DNA of 41,204 bases from the NCBI GenBank assembly GCA_003171065.1, contig PMXQ01000116.1:1-41204 (forward strand), in the 5' to 3' direction. Shown here piece after piece: positions 33,044 through 40,309 of the stretch (positions within the stretch are counted from its first letter, which is position 1; every line of letters starts with the position of its first letter). The notes beneath the pieces are model-generated. The model saw only the letters and a program-made list of their open reading frames with translations. It had not been told where the DNA came from and did not search any database. The position numbers were made by a program, and so were the translations under genes. Source of the stretch: Chloroflexota bacterium. GTDB taxonomy: Bacteria; Chloroflexota; Limnocylindria; Limnocylindrales; CSP1-4.

Positions 33044-33579
33044 CCCAGTGCCTCCAGGGCAGCACGCAGCTGCCGCATCGAGCTGTGGAGCCTCGATTTC
33101 ACGGTCCCGGCCGGTATCGCCAGCCGCTCGGCTATGTCGTCAACGGACAGATCGATCCAGAAGCGCAGGATGACGACGATCCGAAAGTCGGGATCGAGGG
33201 CGGCCAGGGCACGGCCGAGCACGTCGCGGTCGAGCGTCGCCTGCGCCGGATCGACGTGCCGCTCCTCTTCCATGGTGGCGGGGAGGCGCCGGATCCGGGC
33301 GCGTTTGCGGAGCCGGTCGCGGCAAACGTTGACGAGGATCCGTGCGAACCAGGCCTCGAACCGATCCGGGTCCCGAAGCGCCGCCCGTTGCCGCCACGCG
33401 GAAGTGAACGCGTCCTGGGCCGCGTCCTCGGCCTCCAGGTCATCGCCGAGAATGGCGAAGGCGAGCCGGTACGCGGATTGGACCTGACGTGCGGAGAGCC
33501 GCCGGAAGGCCTCCCCAGTGTCCTGCGCTACCGTTCCCGCGTCTGGCTCCGTTCGAATCCCCTCCGTAAGGCCGTTCAT
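33040..33579 (-). CDS. ECF-type RNA polymerase sigma factor
   Basis: 179 residues with sigma region 2 (about 24-92: AYRLAFAILGDDLEAEDAAQDAFTSAW, then FEAWFARILVNVCRDRLRKR) and region 4 (about 115-172: LDPDFRIVVILRFWIDLSVDDIAERLAIPAGTVKSRLHSSMRQL). Regions 1 and 3 are absent, as in all ECF factors. It is translationally coupled to the downstream membrane propeller protein (ATGA overlap), which probably holds it inactive. Its own promoter region has GAAC-N17-CGTC ending nine bases before the ATG, an ECF-type promoter, so it likely activates itself. The regulon is unknown. Confidence 0.92.
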   Translation of the reverse strand: MNGLTEGIRTEPDAGTVAQDTGEAFRRLSARQVQSAYRLAFAILGDDLEAEDAAQDAFTSAWRQRAALRDPDRFEAWFARILVNVCRDRLRKRARIRRLPATMEEERHVDPAQATLDRDVLGRALAALDPDFRIVVILRFWIDLSVDDIAERLAIPAGTVKSRLHSSMRQLRAALEALG

Positions 33580-33588
33580 GCCCGATAT

Positions 33589-33613
33589 GACGCCGGGTCA
33601 CTCTGTTTCGTTC
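33589..33613 (-). promoter_or_regulatory. ECF-type promoter of the sigma-propeller operon
   Basis: On the minus strand GAAC (33610-33613), exactly 17 bases, then CGTC (33589-33592). GGAAC/TGAAAC with a 16-17 base spacer and CGTC is the general form of ECF-dependent promoters. The start codon follows nine bases after CGTC, so the message would be leaderless or nearly so. It supports autoregulation. Confidence 0.55.
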
Positions 33614-33653
33614 GCGAAGTGGCCGGCCGCCCGGTCGGGCCCAATTGTCGGTC

Positions 33654-33688
33654 GGCGCGCCGTGACAGGCTAGGTGTCACACCGCGCC
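33654..33688. promoter_or_regulatory. 35-bp interrupted dyad between the sigma and nuclease genes
   Basis: GGCGCG-N2-GTGACA-N7-TGTCAC-N2-CGCGCC: two pairs of perfect 6-bp arms around one centre (33671). The right end is 15 bases before the nuclease ATG at 33704. It may be an operator for a dimeric regulator serving the divergent genes, or a hairpin in the nuclease leader. Confidence 0.7.
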
Positions 33689-33703
33689 GCCAGAGTTCGC
33701 GCC

Positions 33704-34969
33704 ATGGAAACCGCCAGGCTGGTCCCACTTCCGTCGCTGCCGGGTCGGCCGGCTTCAGTCAGGGTCGAGTCGGATCGACTCGTCGTCGAGCATCTCGTGC
33801 TGGACGATCAGCCTTTGGCGGCCTTCGTGGCGGATCGTCCGGCGGATGAACGGGCGCTCCTGGTCGAGCGTGCCCTGCGGGTCGGCCTCACGGCGATCCA
33901 GAGCGTCGGCGTAACGGTCAACGTGGACGCGGTTCGGGCCGAGTTCCAGGGGTTGCTGCGCCAGACGGAGGCCGCGAACGAGAAGGCGGCCACTGCCCTG
34001 GACATGATGCTGCGCCAGAACTTCGCGGACGGAGAAGGCCGGCTGCCTCGGACTCTGGAGCGGTTCCTCGGCGACAAGGGCCAGCTGCGAAGCTTCGTTG
34101 ACGAGCTGTTCGACGAGGGCAAGCGCGACAGCGCCATCGGCCGGATCAAGGTGCTGCTCGGCTCGTATTTCGACGGTGACGCCTCGCGGCTCGCCCAGCT
34201 GCTGGACCCAACGCGGCTGGGCTCGCCCCTGCACCAGTTCCGCGTCGAGATGTCCGACGGTTTCGCGAAGCTGAATGAACGCCTCGCGGCACTCGAGGCG
34301 GCGGGGGCGGCCCGCGCTTCCGAGCGGGCGAAGTCGACGGCCAAGGGCGCGGACTTCGAAGACGTGGTCGGGGCCGTGCTCGGCGACATCAGCCGCGGCT
34401 CGGGCGACATCCTCGAACGGACCGGGACGGAGGCCGGCTCGGCCATCGGTTCCAAGAAGGGCGACTTCGTCCTGACGCTGAGCGCCGAGGCGACAGCCGG
34501 GGCGGAGCTGCGGGTCGTGGTCGAGTGCAAGGACCGCTACGTGTCCGGCCGCAATATGCGAGATGAGCTGCGCGACGCCAAGTCGAACCGCGACGCGGCC
34601 GTGGCCCTCGTGGTCTTCAGCCCCGCCCATGCCCCCGCGGGCATTGCCCCGTTCGACCTTCGGGCCGGCGACGTCTACTGCGTGGTGGACCCGGCCGCGC
34701 CGGACGCGGCCACGCTGGAGGCCGCGGTCCGGCTGGCCCGACTGCTGGCCCTGCAGACGCTCCGCGAACGCGACGTCGAGGTCGACGCGGCCGCGATCGC
34801 CAAGGCCCTGAACGGCGTGCGCGAGCAGCTGGAGACCTTGCGCTCGCTCAAGCTGACTCTGACGTCGATCGGGACGAGCGCCAGGGACGTCTACGCGGGG
34901 CTGGACAAGCTCCGCGACGGCATCCTTGCCCGCCTGACGGAGGCCGAGGCGGAGCTCCGGACCCGTTAG
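33704..34969 (+). CDS. coiled-coil protein with PD-(D/E)XK nuclease-like C-terminal domain
   Basis: 421 residues. The N-terminal 200 are helical and charged, with heptad-like stretches (LLRQTEAANEKAATALDMML; FAKLNERLAALEA). The second half contains KGADFEDVVGAVLGDI (residues 214-229), KKGDFVLTL (251-259) and RVVVECKDR (270-278). Together these give E219, D254, E274 and K276, the acidic/ExK set of restriction-endonuclease-like folds. YVSGRNMRDELRDAKSNRDA (279-298) follows, then a helical C-terminus. It has no known full-length family name to me; organisation resembles DUF2130-like proteins. ATG 33704 is preferred; 33674 in the same frame falls inside the dyad. Ku follows 122 bases downstream on the same strand. 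A DNA-end-processing role is inference. Confidence 0.72.
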   Translation: METARLVPLPSLPGRPASVRVESDRLVVEHLVLDDQPLAAFVADRPADERALLVERALRVGLTAIQSVGVTVNVDAVRAEFQGLLRQTEAANEKAATALDMMLRQNFADGEGRLPRTLERFLGDKGQLRSFVDELFDEGKRDSAIGRIKVLLGSYFDGDASRLAQLLDPTRLGSPLHQFRVEMSDGFAKLNERLAALEAAGAARASERAKSTAKGADFEDVVGAVLGDISRGSGDILERTGTEAGSAIGSKKGDFVLTLSAEATAGAELRVVVECKDRYVSGRNMRDELRDAKSNRDAAVALVVFSPAHAPAGIAPFDLRAGDVYCVVDPAAPDAATLEAAVRLARLLALQTLRERDVEVDAAAIAKALNGVREQLETLRSLKLTLTSIGTSARDVYAGLDKLRDGILARLTEAEAELRTR

Positions 34970-34987
34970 CGCCGCCGCCGGGCGGCG
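34970..34987 (+). terminator. short GC hairpin after the nuclease gene
   Basis: CGCCGCC-GCCG-GGCGGCG begins right after the nuclease stop codon. There is no T-run. It separates the nuclease from ku, which has its own -10 candidate (TATGCT, 35035-35040) and a GAGGTG ribosome binding site. Confidence 0.35.
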
Positions 34988-35034
34988 TGGTGAAACTCCC
35001 CGGCCTTATCCCCCAACGACCAGCGGTCGCGCGC

Positions 35035-35040
35035 TATGCT
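35035..35040 (+). promoter_or_regulatory. -10 box candidate of ku
   Basis: TATGCT lies 51 bases before the ku ATG, with a GAGGTG site eight bases before the start. No good -35 at 16-18 bases. If real, ku can be transcribed separately from the nuclease gene. Confidence 0.3.
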
Positions 35041-35091
35041 CGCGCTTGACGGGCCCACCGAGAAGGGCTCGCGCGTGCGAGGTGCAGTCGA

Positions 35092-36009
35092 ATGCCGCGT
35101 TCAATGTGGAAAGGTGCCATCCAGTTCGGGCTGGTCACGATCCCCGTCAAGATGTACCTGGCCACTGAGTCGAAGGGCGTCAGCTTCAACATGCTCCACA
35201 CCGCGTGCCGCGGCAGGATCCAGATGAAGACCTATTGCCCGACCGACGACGAGATCATCGAACGCAGCGATACGGTGCGCGGGTACGAGGTCGCGCCGGA
35301 CCGGTACGTCGTCATCACGGACGAGGACCTGGCGTCAGTCCCGCTCAAGACGGTCCGCGCCATCGAGATCGAGCAGTTCGTGCCGGTCGACTCAAGCGGC
35401 GAAGCCACCCGCTTCGTCAAGCAGGCCTACTACCTGGAGCCGGAGCCGGTCGCCCGCAAGGCGTTCTTCCTGCTCAAACAGGTCCTGGCCAAACAGCGTC
35501 TTCGGGCCGTCTGCAAGATCGTCCTGCGCGATCGCGAGCAGCTCGCCGCCCTCGACCCGTTCGCCAGCACGATCATGCTCTCGACGCTCTACTGGCCCGA
35601 CGAGGTCCGCTCGGTGGGAGACCTGGCGATTCCCGAGGATGACGCCGAGGTCAGGCCCGCCGAGCTGGCGATGGCCGAGCAGCTGGTCGCGATGATGACC
35701 GGCCAGTTCGACCCAAAGGCCTATCGAGACGAATACCGCGACGCGCTCATGGGGATGATCGAGGCCAAGTCCGCCGGCGAGGAGATCGCCGAACCGGCCG
35801 CCGCGCCGGCCGCAAAGCTGACGGATCTCGTCGCAGCTCTGGAGGCGAGCGTGGCCGCCGCGAAAGCCGCCCGCCAGGCGGCGCCGGAAGCAATCGCTGC
35901 GGCGTCGACATCCAGGAAGACGCGCAAGCCCACGCCCGTCGCCGTCCCGGTCATGGCCGAGGAGCCCGAAGCCGAGGCCGTTCCGGCCCGCCGCCGCAAG
36001 TCCGCCTGA
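35092..36009 (+). CDS. ku: non-homologous end-joining protein Ku
   Basis: Homodimeric ring that binds double-strand DNA ends. 305 residues. Seen: the standard opening MWKGAIQFGLVTIPVKMY, then SFNMLHTACRGRIQMKTYCP, RGYEVAPDRYVVITDEDL, IEIEQFVPVD, AYYLEPEP, and LSTLYWPDEVR, all along the bacterial Ku core (about 1-255). The C-terminal 50 residues are low complexity, Ala/Pro/Lys/Arg-rich (SRKTRKPTPV, PARRRKSA), like the basic tails that aid DNA binding in bacterial Ku. LigD, the usual partner, is not in the window. Upstream is a PD-(D/E)XK-like protein on the same strand. Confidence 0.95.
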   Translation: MPRSMWKGAIQFGLVTIPVKMYLATESKGVSFNMLHTACRGRIQMKTYCPTDDEIIERSDTVRGYEVAPDRYVVITDEDLASVPLKTVRAIEIEQFVPVDSSGEATRFVKQAYYLEPEPVARKAFFLLKQVLAKQRLRAVCKIVLRDREQLAALDPFASTIMLSTLYWPDEVRSVGDLAIPEDDAEVRPAELAMAEQLVAMMTGQFDPKAYRDEYRDALMGMIEAKSAGEEIAEPAAAPAAKLTDLVAALEASVAAAKAARQAAPEAIAAASTSRKTRKPTPVAVPVMAEEPEAEAVPARRRKSA

Positions 36010-36057
36010 GACTGCGCCCGCCGTCCGCGCCGCGCCGCGTCGACCCGCGCCGCCCGC

Positions 36058-36063
36058 TAATCT
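36058..36063 (+). promoter_or_regulatory. -10 box of GNAT gene, probably leaderless
   Basis: TAATCT ends exactly six bases before ATG 36070, in a 60-base gap after ku, with no Shine-Dalgarno. Same geometry as at coaX, merR and the GNAT at 26594. Confidence 0.45.
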
Positions 36064-36069
36064 CTGCGG

Positions 36070-36741
36070 ATGAGCGGACACCCCTGGCCCCTGTTCGAGC
36101 TGCGGCTGCGCACCCCGCGTCTCGAGCTGCGCCTACCCACCGACGACGACCTGCTGGAGCTGATGCGTGTCGCCCGCGAAGGCGTCGTCGAAGAGGGCCG
36201 GACGTTCTTCGCGGTGCCCTGGCACGAGCTCTCCTCCCCCGCCTTCGAGCGCCAGTTTCTGCAGCACTGGTGGGCTGCGCGCGGCAGCTGGAGCCCGACC
36301 AACTGGACGCTCGGCCTGGCGGTGGTCGCCGGCAGTCAGCCGATCGGTATCCAGGACGTGATGGGCCGCAACTTCGCCGTCCGCAAGACGGTGGTGACGG
36401 CCAGCTGGCTGGGTCGGGCATATCAAGGCCGCGGCTACGGGACGGAGATGCGCGCCGCCGTTCTCACGCTCGCCCTGGAAGGGTTGGGCGCGGAGCGTGC
36501 GGAGTCGGGCTTCTTCGAGGGCAACGCCCAGTCGGCCGGGGTCTCGGCCAAGCTCGGATACGTCGACAACGGCGAGGAAGTCTGGGCGGTGAGTCGCGAA
36601 CGCGTGGTCGAGCATCGCCTCCGAATCGGCCGCGAAACATGGAAGCGCGACCTCGTGCCGGTCACGATCGAAGGCCTGGAGCCGTGCCTGAAGCTTTTCG
36701 GCGTGGGCGACCTGGACCCGACGGAGTGGCAGCCCCTCTAG
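36070..36741 (+). CDS. GNAT acetyltransferase, RimJ/RimL-like
   Basis: 223 residues. LFELRLRTPRLELRLPTDDDLLEL is the opening of the Acetyltransf_3 (RimJ/RimL) group. WTLGLAVVAGSQPIGIQDV forms the central strands. The acetyl-CoA loop is YQGRGYGTEMRAAVLTLAL. Then SGFFEGNAQSAGVSAKLGY, where RimL-like enzymes usually have N-x-x-S-x-x-V. The C-terminal 45 residues (ETWKRDLVPVTIEGLEPCL) extend beyond the domain. The substrate, a protein N-terminus or small amine, is unknown. It is transcribed alone from a probable leaderless promoter and ends at the first copy of a 79-bp repeat. Confidence 0.88.
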   Translation: MSGHPWPLFELRLRTPRLELRLPTDDDLLELMRVAREGVVEEGRTFFAVPWHELSSPAFERQFLQHWWAARGSWSPTNWTLGLAVVAGSQPIGIQDVMGRNFAVRKTVVTASWLGRAYQGRGYGTEMRAAVLTLALEGLGAERAESGFFEGNAQSAGVSAKLGYVDNGEEVWAVSRERVVEHRLRIGRETWKRDLVPVTIEGLEPCLKLFGVGDLDPTEWQPL

Positions 36742-36937
36742 CTGAGGACCGGAGCGAGCGCACTCAAAGGTGCGTGAGCGAGGACCGCAGGCGACAACTA
36801 AGGACTGGACCGCCCGCGATCCAACCGTCGCCGAGCCGGCGGTTCAGGCCGAGGCGGAGCTGAGGACCGGAGCGAGCGCACTCAAAGGTGCGTGAGCGAG
36901 GACCGCAGGCGACAACGAAGGACTGGACCGCCCGCGA
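36741..36937. repeat. 79-bp direct repeat, two copies, between convergent genes
   Basis: Copies at 36741-36819 and 36859-36937 differ at one base (T versus G in GACAACKAAGG) and are separated by 39 bases. Each begins GCTGAGGACCGGAGCGAGCG, has a small internal stem around CGCAC-TCAAAG-GTGCG, and ends ACTGGACCGCCCGCGA. The first copy starts at the last base of the GNAT stop codon and the second ends five bases before the bioY stop. It contains no open frame of note. Confidence 0.95.
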
Positions 36938-36942
36938 GGCGA

Positions 36943-37608
36943 CTAGCGGTCGTCGGCGCGACGGCCGACCAGCCACCATGCCGACGGGAACAGCACCGCG
37001 GCGATTGCGAGCTTGAAGGCATCACCGAGAACGAACGGCAGCAGCCCCTTCTGGATCGCCAGCTCGGGGGAGAAATGGGCGGCGACGGCCAGCCACGGCA
37101 CGCCGACAAGGTAGATCACGATCTCGCCGATGACCATCGCTCCGATGGCACCGGGGATATGGCGATCCCAGCCAAGCTCGGCCAGCCTGCCGACGAGGGC
37201 GGCGGCAAGCAGGAAACCCACCAGGTAGCCGCCCGGCGCGCCGAGGACGAGCCCGCCATGTCCCAACGCCACGATCGTCGCGATGCCGTGAGCGTGACCC
37301 GCGTAGACGGGCAGCCAGAATCCGAGCGCCAGGTAGAGCGCAACCGAGAGCGCGCCTCGCCGGAGTCCGAGCGCGCCGCCGACCAGGAGGACTGCCAGCG
37401 TCTGGCCCGTGATCGGGATGGGATTGTTGGGCAGCCAGACCGCGACGTTCGCGGTCAGGGCGATGAAGGCGGCGCCCGCGCAGATCAGAGCGATGTGGCG
37501 AAGCCGAGCGCTCATGCGCTCGCCGACGCGGATCGGGACCAGGAAATCGCCGATCGTGATGCCGCGCTCGGCGGCGGGGAGTCGATTCAGCGAAGGGGTC
37601 GCGAGCAT
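36943..37608 (-). CDS. bioY: biotin transporter substrate-binding subunit BioY
   Basis: S component of an ECF-type vitamin transporter. 221 residues, six helices. Seen: VWLPNNPIPITGQTLAVLLVGGALG, the BioY signature with the PIT motif, LGFWLPVYAGHAHG, GPGGYLVGF-like LGAPGGYLVGFLLAAALVG, and the C-terminal LLPFVLGDAFKLAIAAVLF with the biotin-contact Asp. No EcfA/EcfT genes are adjacent, so it must use a shared energising module or act alone, as reported for some solitary BioY proteins. ATG 37608 has GGAAG about nine bases upstream; the frame is open upstream but hydrophilic. No BirA-type operator recognised. Confidence 0.93.
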   Translation of the reverse strand: MLATPSLNRLPAAERGITIGDFLVPIRVGERMSARLRHIALICAGAAFIALTANVAVWLPNNPIPITGQTLAVLLVGGALGLRRGALSVALYLALGFWLPVYAGHAHGIATIVALGHGGLVLGAPGGYLVGFLLAAALVGRLAELGWDRHIPGAIGAMVIGEIVIYLVGVPWLAVAAHFSPELAIQKGLLPFVLGDAFKLAIAAVLFPSAWWLVGRRADDR

Positions 37609-37684
37609 TCTTGGGTCTTCCCTGCGGTGGGAGCGCGGCCGATGGTCGGACTCTTCCTCCCTGTCCGAGGGGCCGAGTGTACCA

Positions 37685-37719
37685 GGCCGGCCGGTCGGGC
37701 GGCGCACAGGCGGCCGGCC
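37685..37719 (-). terminator. GC hairpin after the ABC exporter operon
   Basis: Two GGCCGGCC blocks 19 bases apart, ten bases beyond the stop of the minus-strand permease gene, can pair into a strong stem. There is no U-run. It also lies 76-110 bases upstream of the bioY start. Confidence 0.35.
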
Positions 37720-37729
37720 CGTACGGCCC

Positions 37730-40306
37730 CTACTCGTGCTGGAGGGCCCGCACGATCGATTGTCGGCTGGCCACTCCCGCCGGGTAGATGGAGGCGGTGA
37801 CGCTGATCAGTACGCCGAAGACAACGGCCAGAGCGATCGAGGTCCACGGCGGATCGAAGGCCAGGCCGAATCCCCCGCTCGACCAGGCCACCAGAAGCCA
37901 TCCCACCAGCAGGCCGACGGCCGCACCAATCAGGGACCCGGCAAAGCCCAGGATCCCCGCCTCGATCACGACCATGCCCCAGACCTGGCGACTGGACATG
38001 CCCGTCGCCCGAAGCACGCCTATCTCGCGGACGCGCTCGAAGACGCTCATCGAGAGTGTGTTCACCATGCCCAGTCCTGCCACGAGGACCGCGATCAGCG
38101 CCAGCGCGTCGAGCAGCCGAAAGACCCGGTCGAGAGCGTCGCCGACCGTGCCCTGCACGTTCCCCAGATCCGCCGACTGCAGCGCGTACTGCGACGCCGT
38201 CACATCGACCGAGGCACGAGCGCTCGACTCCATGCCAGGCTTGTAGCGAACGGCGAAGACATCCGCGCCCGTTGCTCCGAACGGCCCCAGGGCATCGGAC
38301 CAGCCCATGAGCATCGCCTCCTGAGAGTCGCCCGGGATCGAATGGGCCACGATCCCGACGACCACCAGCCGGGTGGGCGTTTCGCTCGTGGCGAAGCTGA
38401 GCGTATCGCCGAGCCGGATGTCCGACTCGTTCGCCAGTGACTGCGGCACGATGACCGCCCCGCCCGCGTCCAGCGCCGCGAAAGCGGTGGCCGGATCGCC
38501 GCCGCCCTGGACGAAGACCAGACGTCCATCCGCGGCGAAGTCCTTGCCGGAGATCGCGGCCGCCTGCTGGCGCACGCCTCCAAAGGGCACCCCGAAGAGC
38601 CCGATCGGCGAAACGGACTTCACCCCCGGCAGCCCCGATATGTCGTCGATGGCGGGGTCGGTCGGCGAGATCGGGTGGATCGAGGTCAGAAGCTCGCTGC
38701 CGGGGATCGTCTCGATCAGCCAGCGTTCGCCGATCTGCCGGATGTTCTGGGCGGCCGTGCCCAGCGCCACGACCATCGCCAGGCCCATGACCAGGGCCCC
38801 GGCCGTGAGCGTGGTGCGGCTGATGTCACGGGCCAACGAGCTGCGGGCCAGCCGTTCCTCGTTGCGGAAGATCCGGAAGGGAATGCCCGCCAGCCGCAGC
38901 AGCGGGCCGAGAACGCGGGGCATGATCAGGACGGCCACGAGCATCAGGCCGTACACGACCAGCGGTCCCAGGATTCCGAAGTCGAGCGTCGGGCCGCCCG
39001 AACCGGGGGTCGATCCAGTCCCCCCGGACGAGCTGCTCGGCCAGACGGCCAGCGCCGCCACGGCCAGGACGCCGAAGACGAGGGCCAGCCAGCGCAGCCG
39101 AGCGCCTCCGGCCACCGCGCCCCTGGGGCCACGCCTGAGCGCCTCGACCGGCGGGATACGTCCAGCCCGCCAGGCCGGCTCCAGCGAGGCGGCGAGCGTG
39201 ATCAGGACGCCGATGACCAGGGCCAGCACGATTGACCCGAGCGAGATGTCGGGCGCTTCCAGGGTGATGGGGCCCGTGGCGCTCACCCATGAGAGCGCGA
39301 GCGAGGCCAGGCCAATGCCGGCGGCCACTCCGACGATGGACCCTATCGCTCCCAGGGCGAACGCCTGCAGCATGACGAGGCCCATGACCTGCGAGCGTGT
39401 TGTCCCGGCAGCGCGCAGCAGCCCCACGTCGCGCGACCGTTCGGTCACCGTCATCGAAAGCGTGTTGAAGATCAGGAACGCCCCCGCGAAGAGGACTACC
39501 GCCGCGACGAGCAACAGCGTCCCACCAAAGTCGGCCGTCTCGGCGCGGAGCGAGTCGGCCGTGTCGGAGGTCGTGGCCAGCAGGTACGGCTCGGTCGTGA
39601 TCGTGTTCTCGAGACTGCCGATCAGGTCGTTGGCGGTCACCCCGGGCTGCGTGGCCAGATCCACCCGCGTCACGCCCGTCATGTCGAAGAGGGCCTGGGC
39701 CGAGGCGAGCGGCACGATCACCAGCCGGCCCGCAGCGTCGGGCACCGAGCCATCGCCCGACACGATGCCGACGATCGCGAAAGCTGTGGGTCCTGCGCTG
39801 GCAGCGCCGTCGAGGGTGATCGAATCGCCGATTCGTAGACGCTCCTGGCTCGCCAGCGTCTCGGTGATGACGGCGCTCCCGGAGTCGCCCGCGTTCAGCA
39901 GCCGCCCGCCGGAGAGTGGCAGGTCGTGCAGCTTCGGCTCCGCAACTGCGTCTATCCCCAGCACGGTCACGGGCGCCGGTAGCTCCGCCGACGGGGACTG
40001 GGACAGGGTCGCGGCCAGGTACGTCTTGCGTTCCAGGGCGGGAGCGGCGACCTCGACGCCGGCCGTCCTCGTGATTGCCGCCACGGTCTCCGGGCTGAGG
40101 CCGCGCTCCTCAAGAGCTTCTACGCGCACGGCCGAGTGCCCCATCTCGTCGGCAGCGGCGCGGGCAACGGCGGCATCCATCGCGGCGCCAGCGGAGAGCG
40201 ACGCGAAGAGCACCGCCACACCCAGGGCGACGCCGGCCATCGTGAACACGCTCCGAAGCGGCCGCGCCCGCAGGTTCCGCCAGGCAAGCGACGAGAGGCG
40301 CCGCAC
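37730..40306 (-). CDS. ABC transporter permease with two FtsX domains (MacB/LolC-like)
   Basis: 858 residues. Order: an N-terminal helix (RSVFTMAGVALGVAVLFASL, about 18-40), a large extracytoplasmic MacB-type periplasmic-core domain, an FtsX domain with three helices (about 255-385; FNTLSMTVTERSRDVGLLRAAGTTR), a linker helix pair, a second extracytoplasmic domain, and a second FtsX domain (about 725-850; NTLSMSVFERVREIGVLRATGMSSRQ). This ten-helix layout is the type fused from two permease halves, common in Gram-positive and Chloroflexota antimicrobial-peptide, lipoprotein or mechanotransmission exporters. GTG 40306 follows the ATPase stop by three bases. Substrate unknown. Confidence 0.92.
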   Translation of the reverse strand: MRRLSSLAWRNLRARPLRSVFTMAGVALGVAVLFASLSAGAAMDAAVARAAADEMGHSAVRVEALEERGLSPETVAAITRTAGVEVAAPALERKTYLAATLSQSPSAELPAPVTVLGIDAVAEPKLHDLPLSGGRLLNAGDSGSAVITETLASQERLRIGDSITLDGAASAGPTAFAIVGIVSGDGSVPDAAGRLVIVPLASAQALFDMTGVTRVDLATQPGVTANDLIGSLENTITTEPYLLATTSDTADSLRAETADFGGTLLLVAAVVLFAGAFLIFNTLSMTVTERSRDVGLLRAAGTTRSQVMGLVMLQAFALGAIGSIVGVAAGIGLASLALSWVSATGPITLEAPDISLGSIVLALVIGVLITLAASLEPAWRAGRIPPVEALRRGPRGAVAGGARLRWLALVFGVLAVAALAVWPSSSSGGTGSTPGSGGPTLDFGILGPLVVYGLMLVAVLIMPRVLGPLLRLAGIPFRIFRNEERLARSSLARDISRTTLTAGALVMGLAMVVALGTAAQNIRQIGERWLIETIPGSELLTSIHPISPTDPAIDDISGLPGVKSVSPIGLFGVPFGGVRQQAAAISGKDFAADGRLVFVQGGGDPATAFAALDAGGAVIVPQSLANESDIRLGDTLSFATSETPTRLVVVGIVAHSIPGDSQEAMLMGWSDALGPFGATGADVFAVRYKPGMESSARASVDVTASQYALQSADLGNVQGTVGDALDRVFRLLDALALIAVLVAGLGMVNTLSMSVFERVREIGVLRATGMSSRQVWGMVVIEAGILGFAGSLIGAAVGLLVGWLLVAWSSGGFGLAFDPPWTSIALAVVFGVLISVTASIYPAGVASRQSIVRALQHE

Positions 40307-40309
40307 GGG

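Noticed and set aside
33540-33560. tRNA T-loop-like GTTCGAATCC
   Set aside because: Falls in the 5' coding part of the sigma gene and no cloverleaf can be built around it.
35092-36741. complete Ku-LigD end-joining operon
   Set aside because: The gene after ku is a GNAT, and no ligase, polymerase or phosphoesterase domain is visible in the window.
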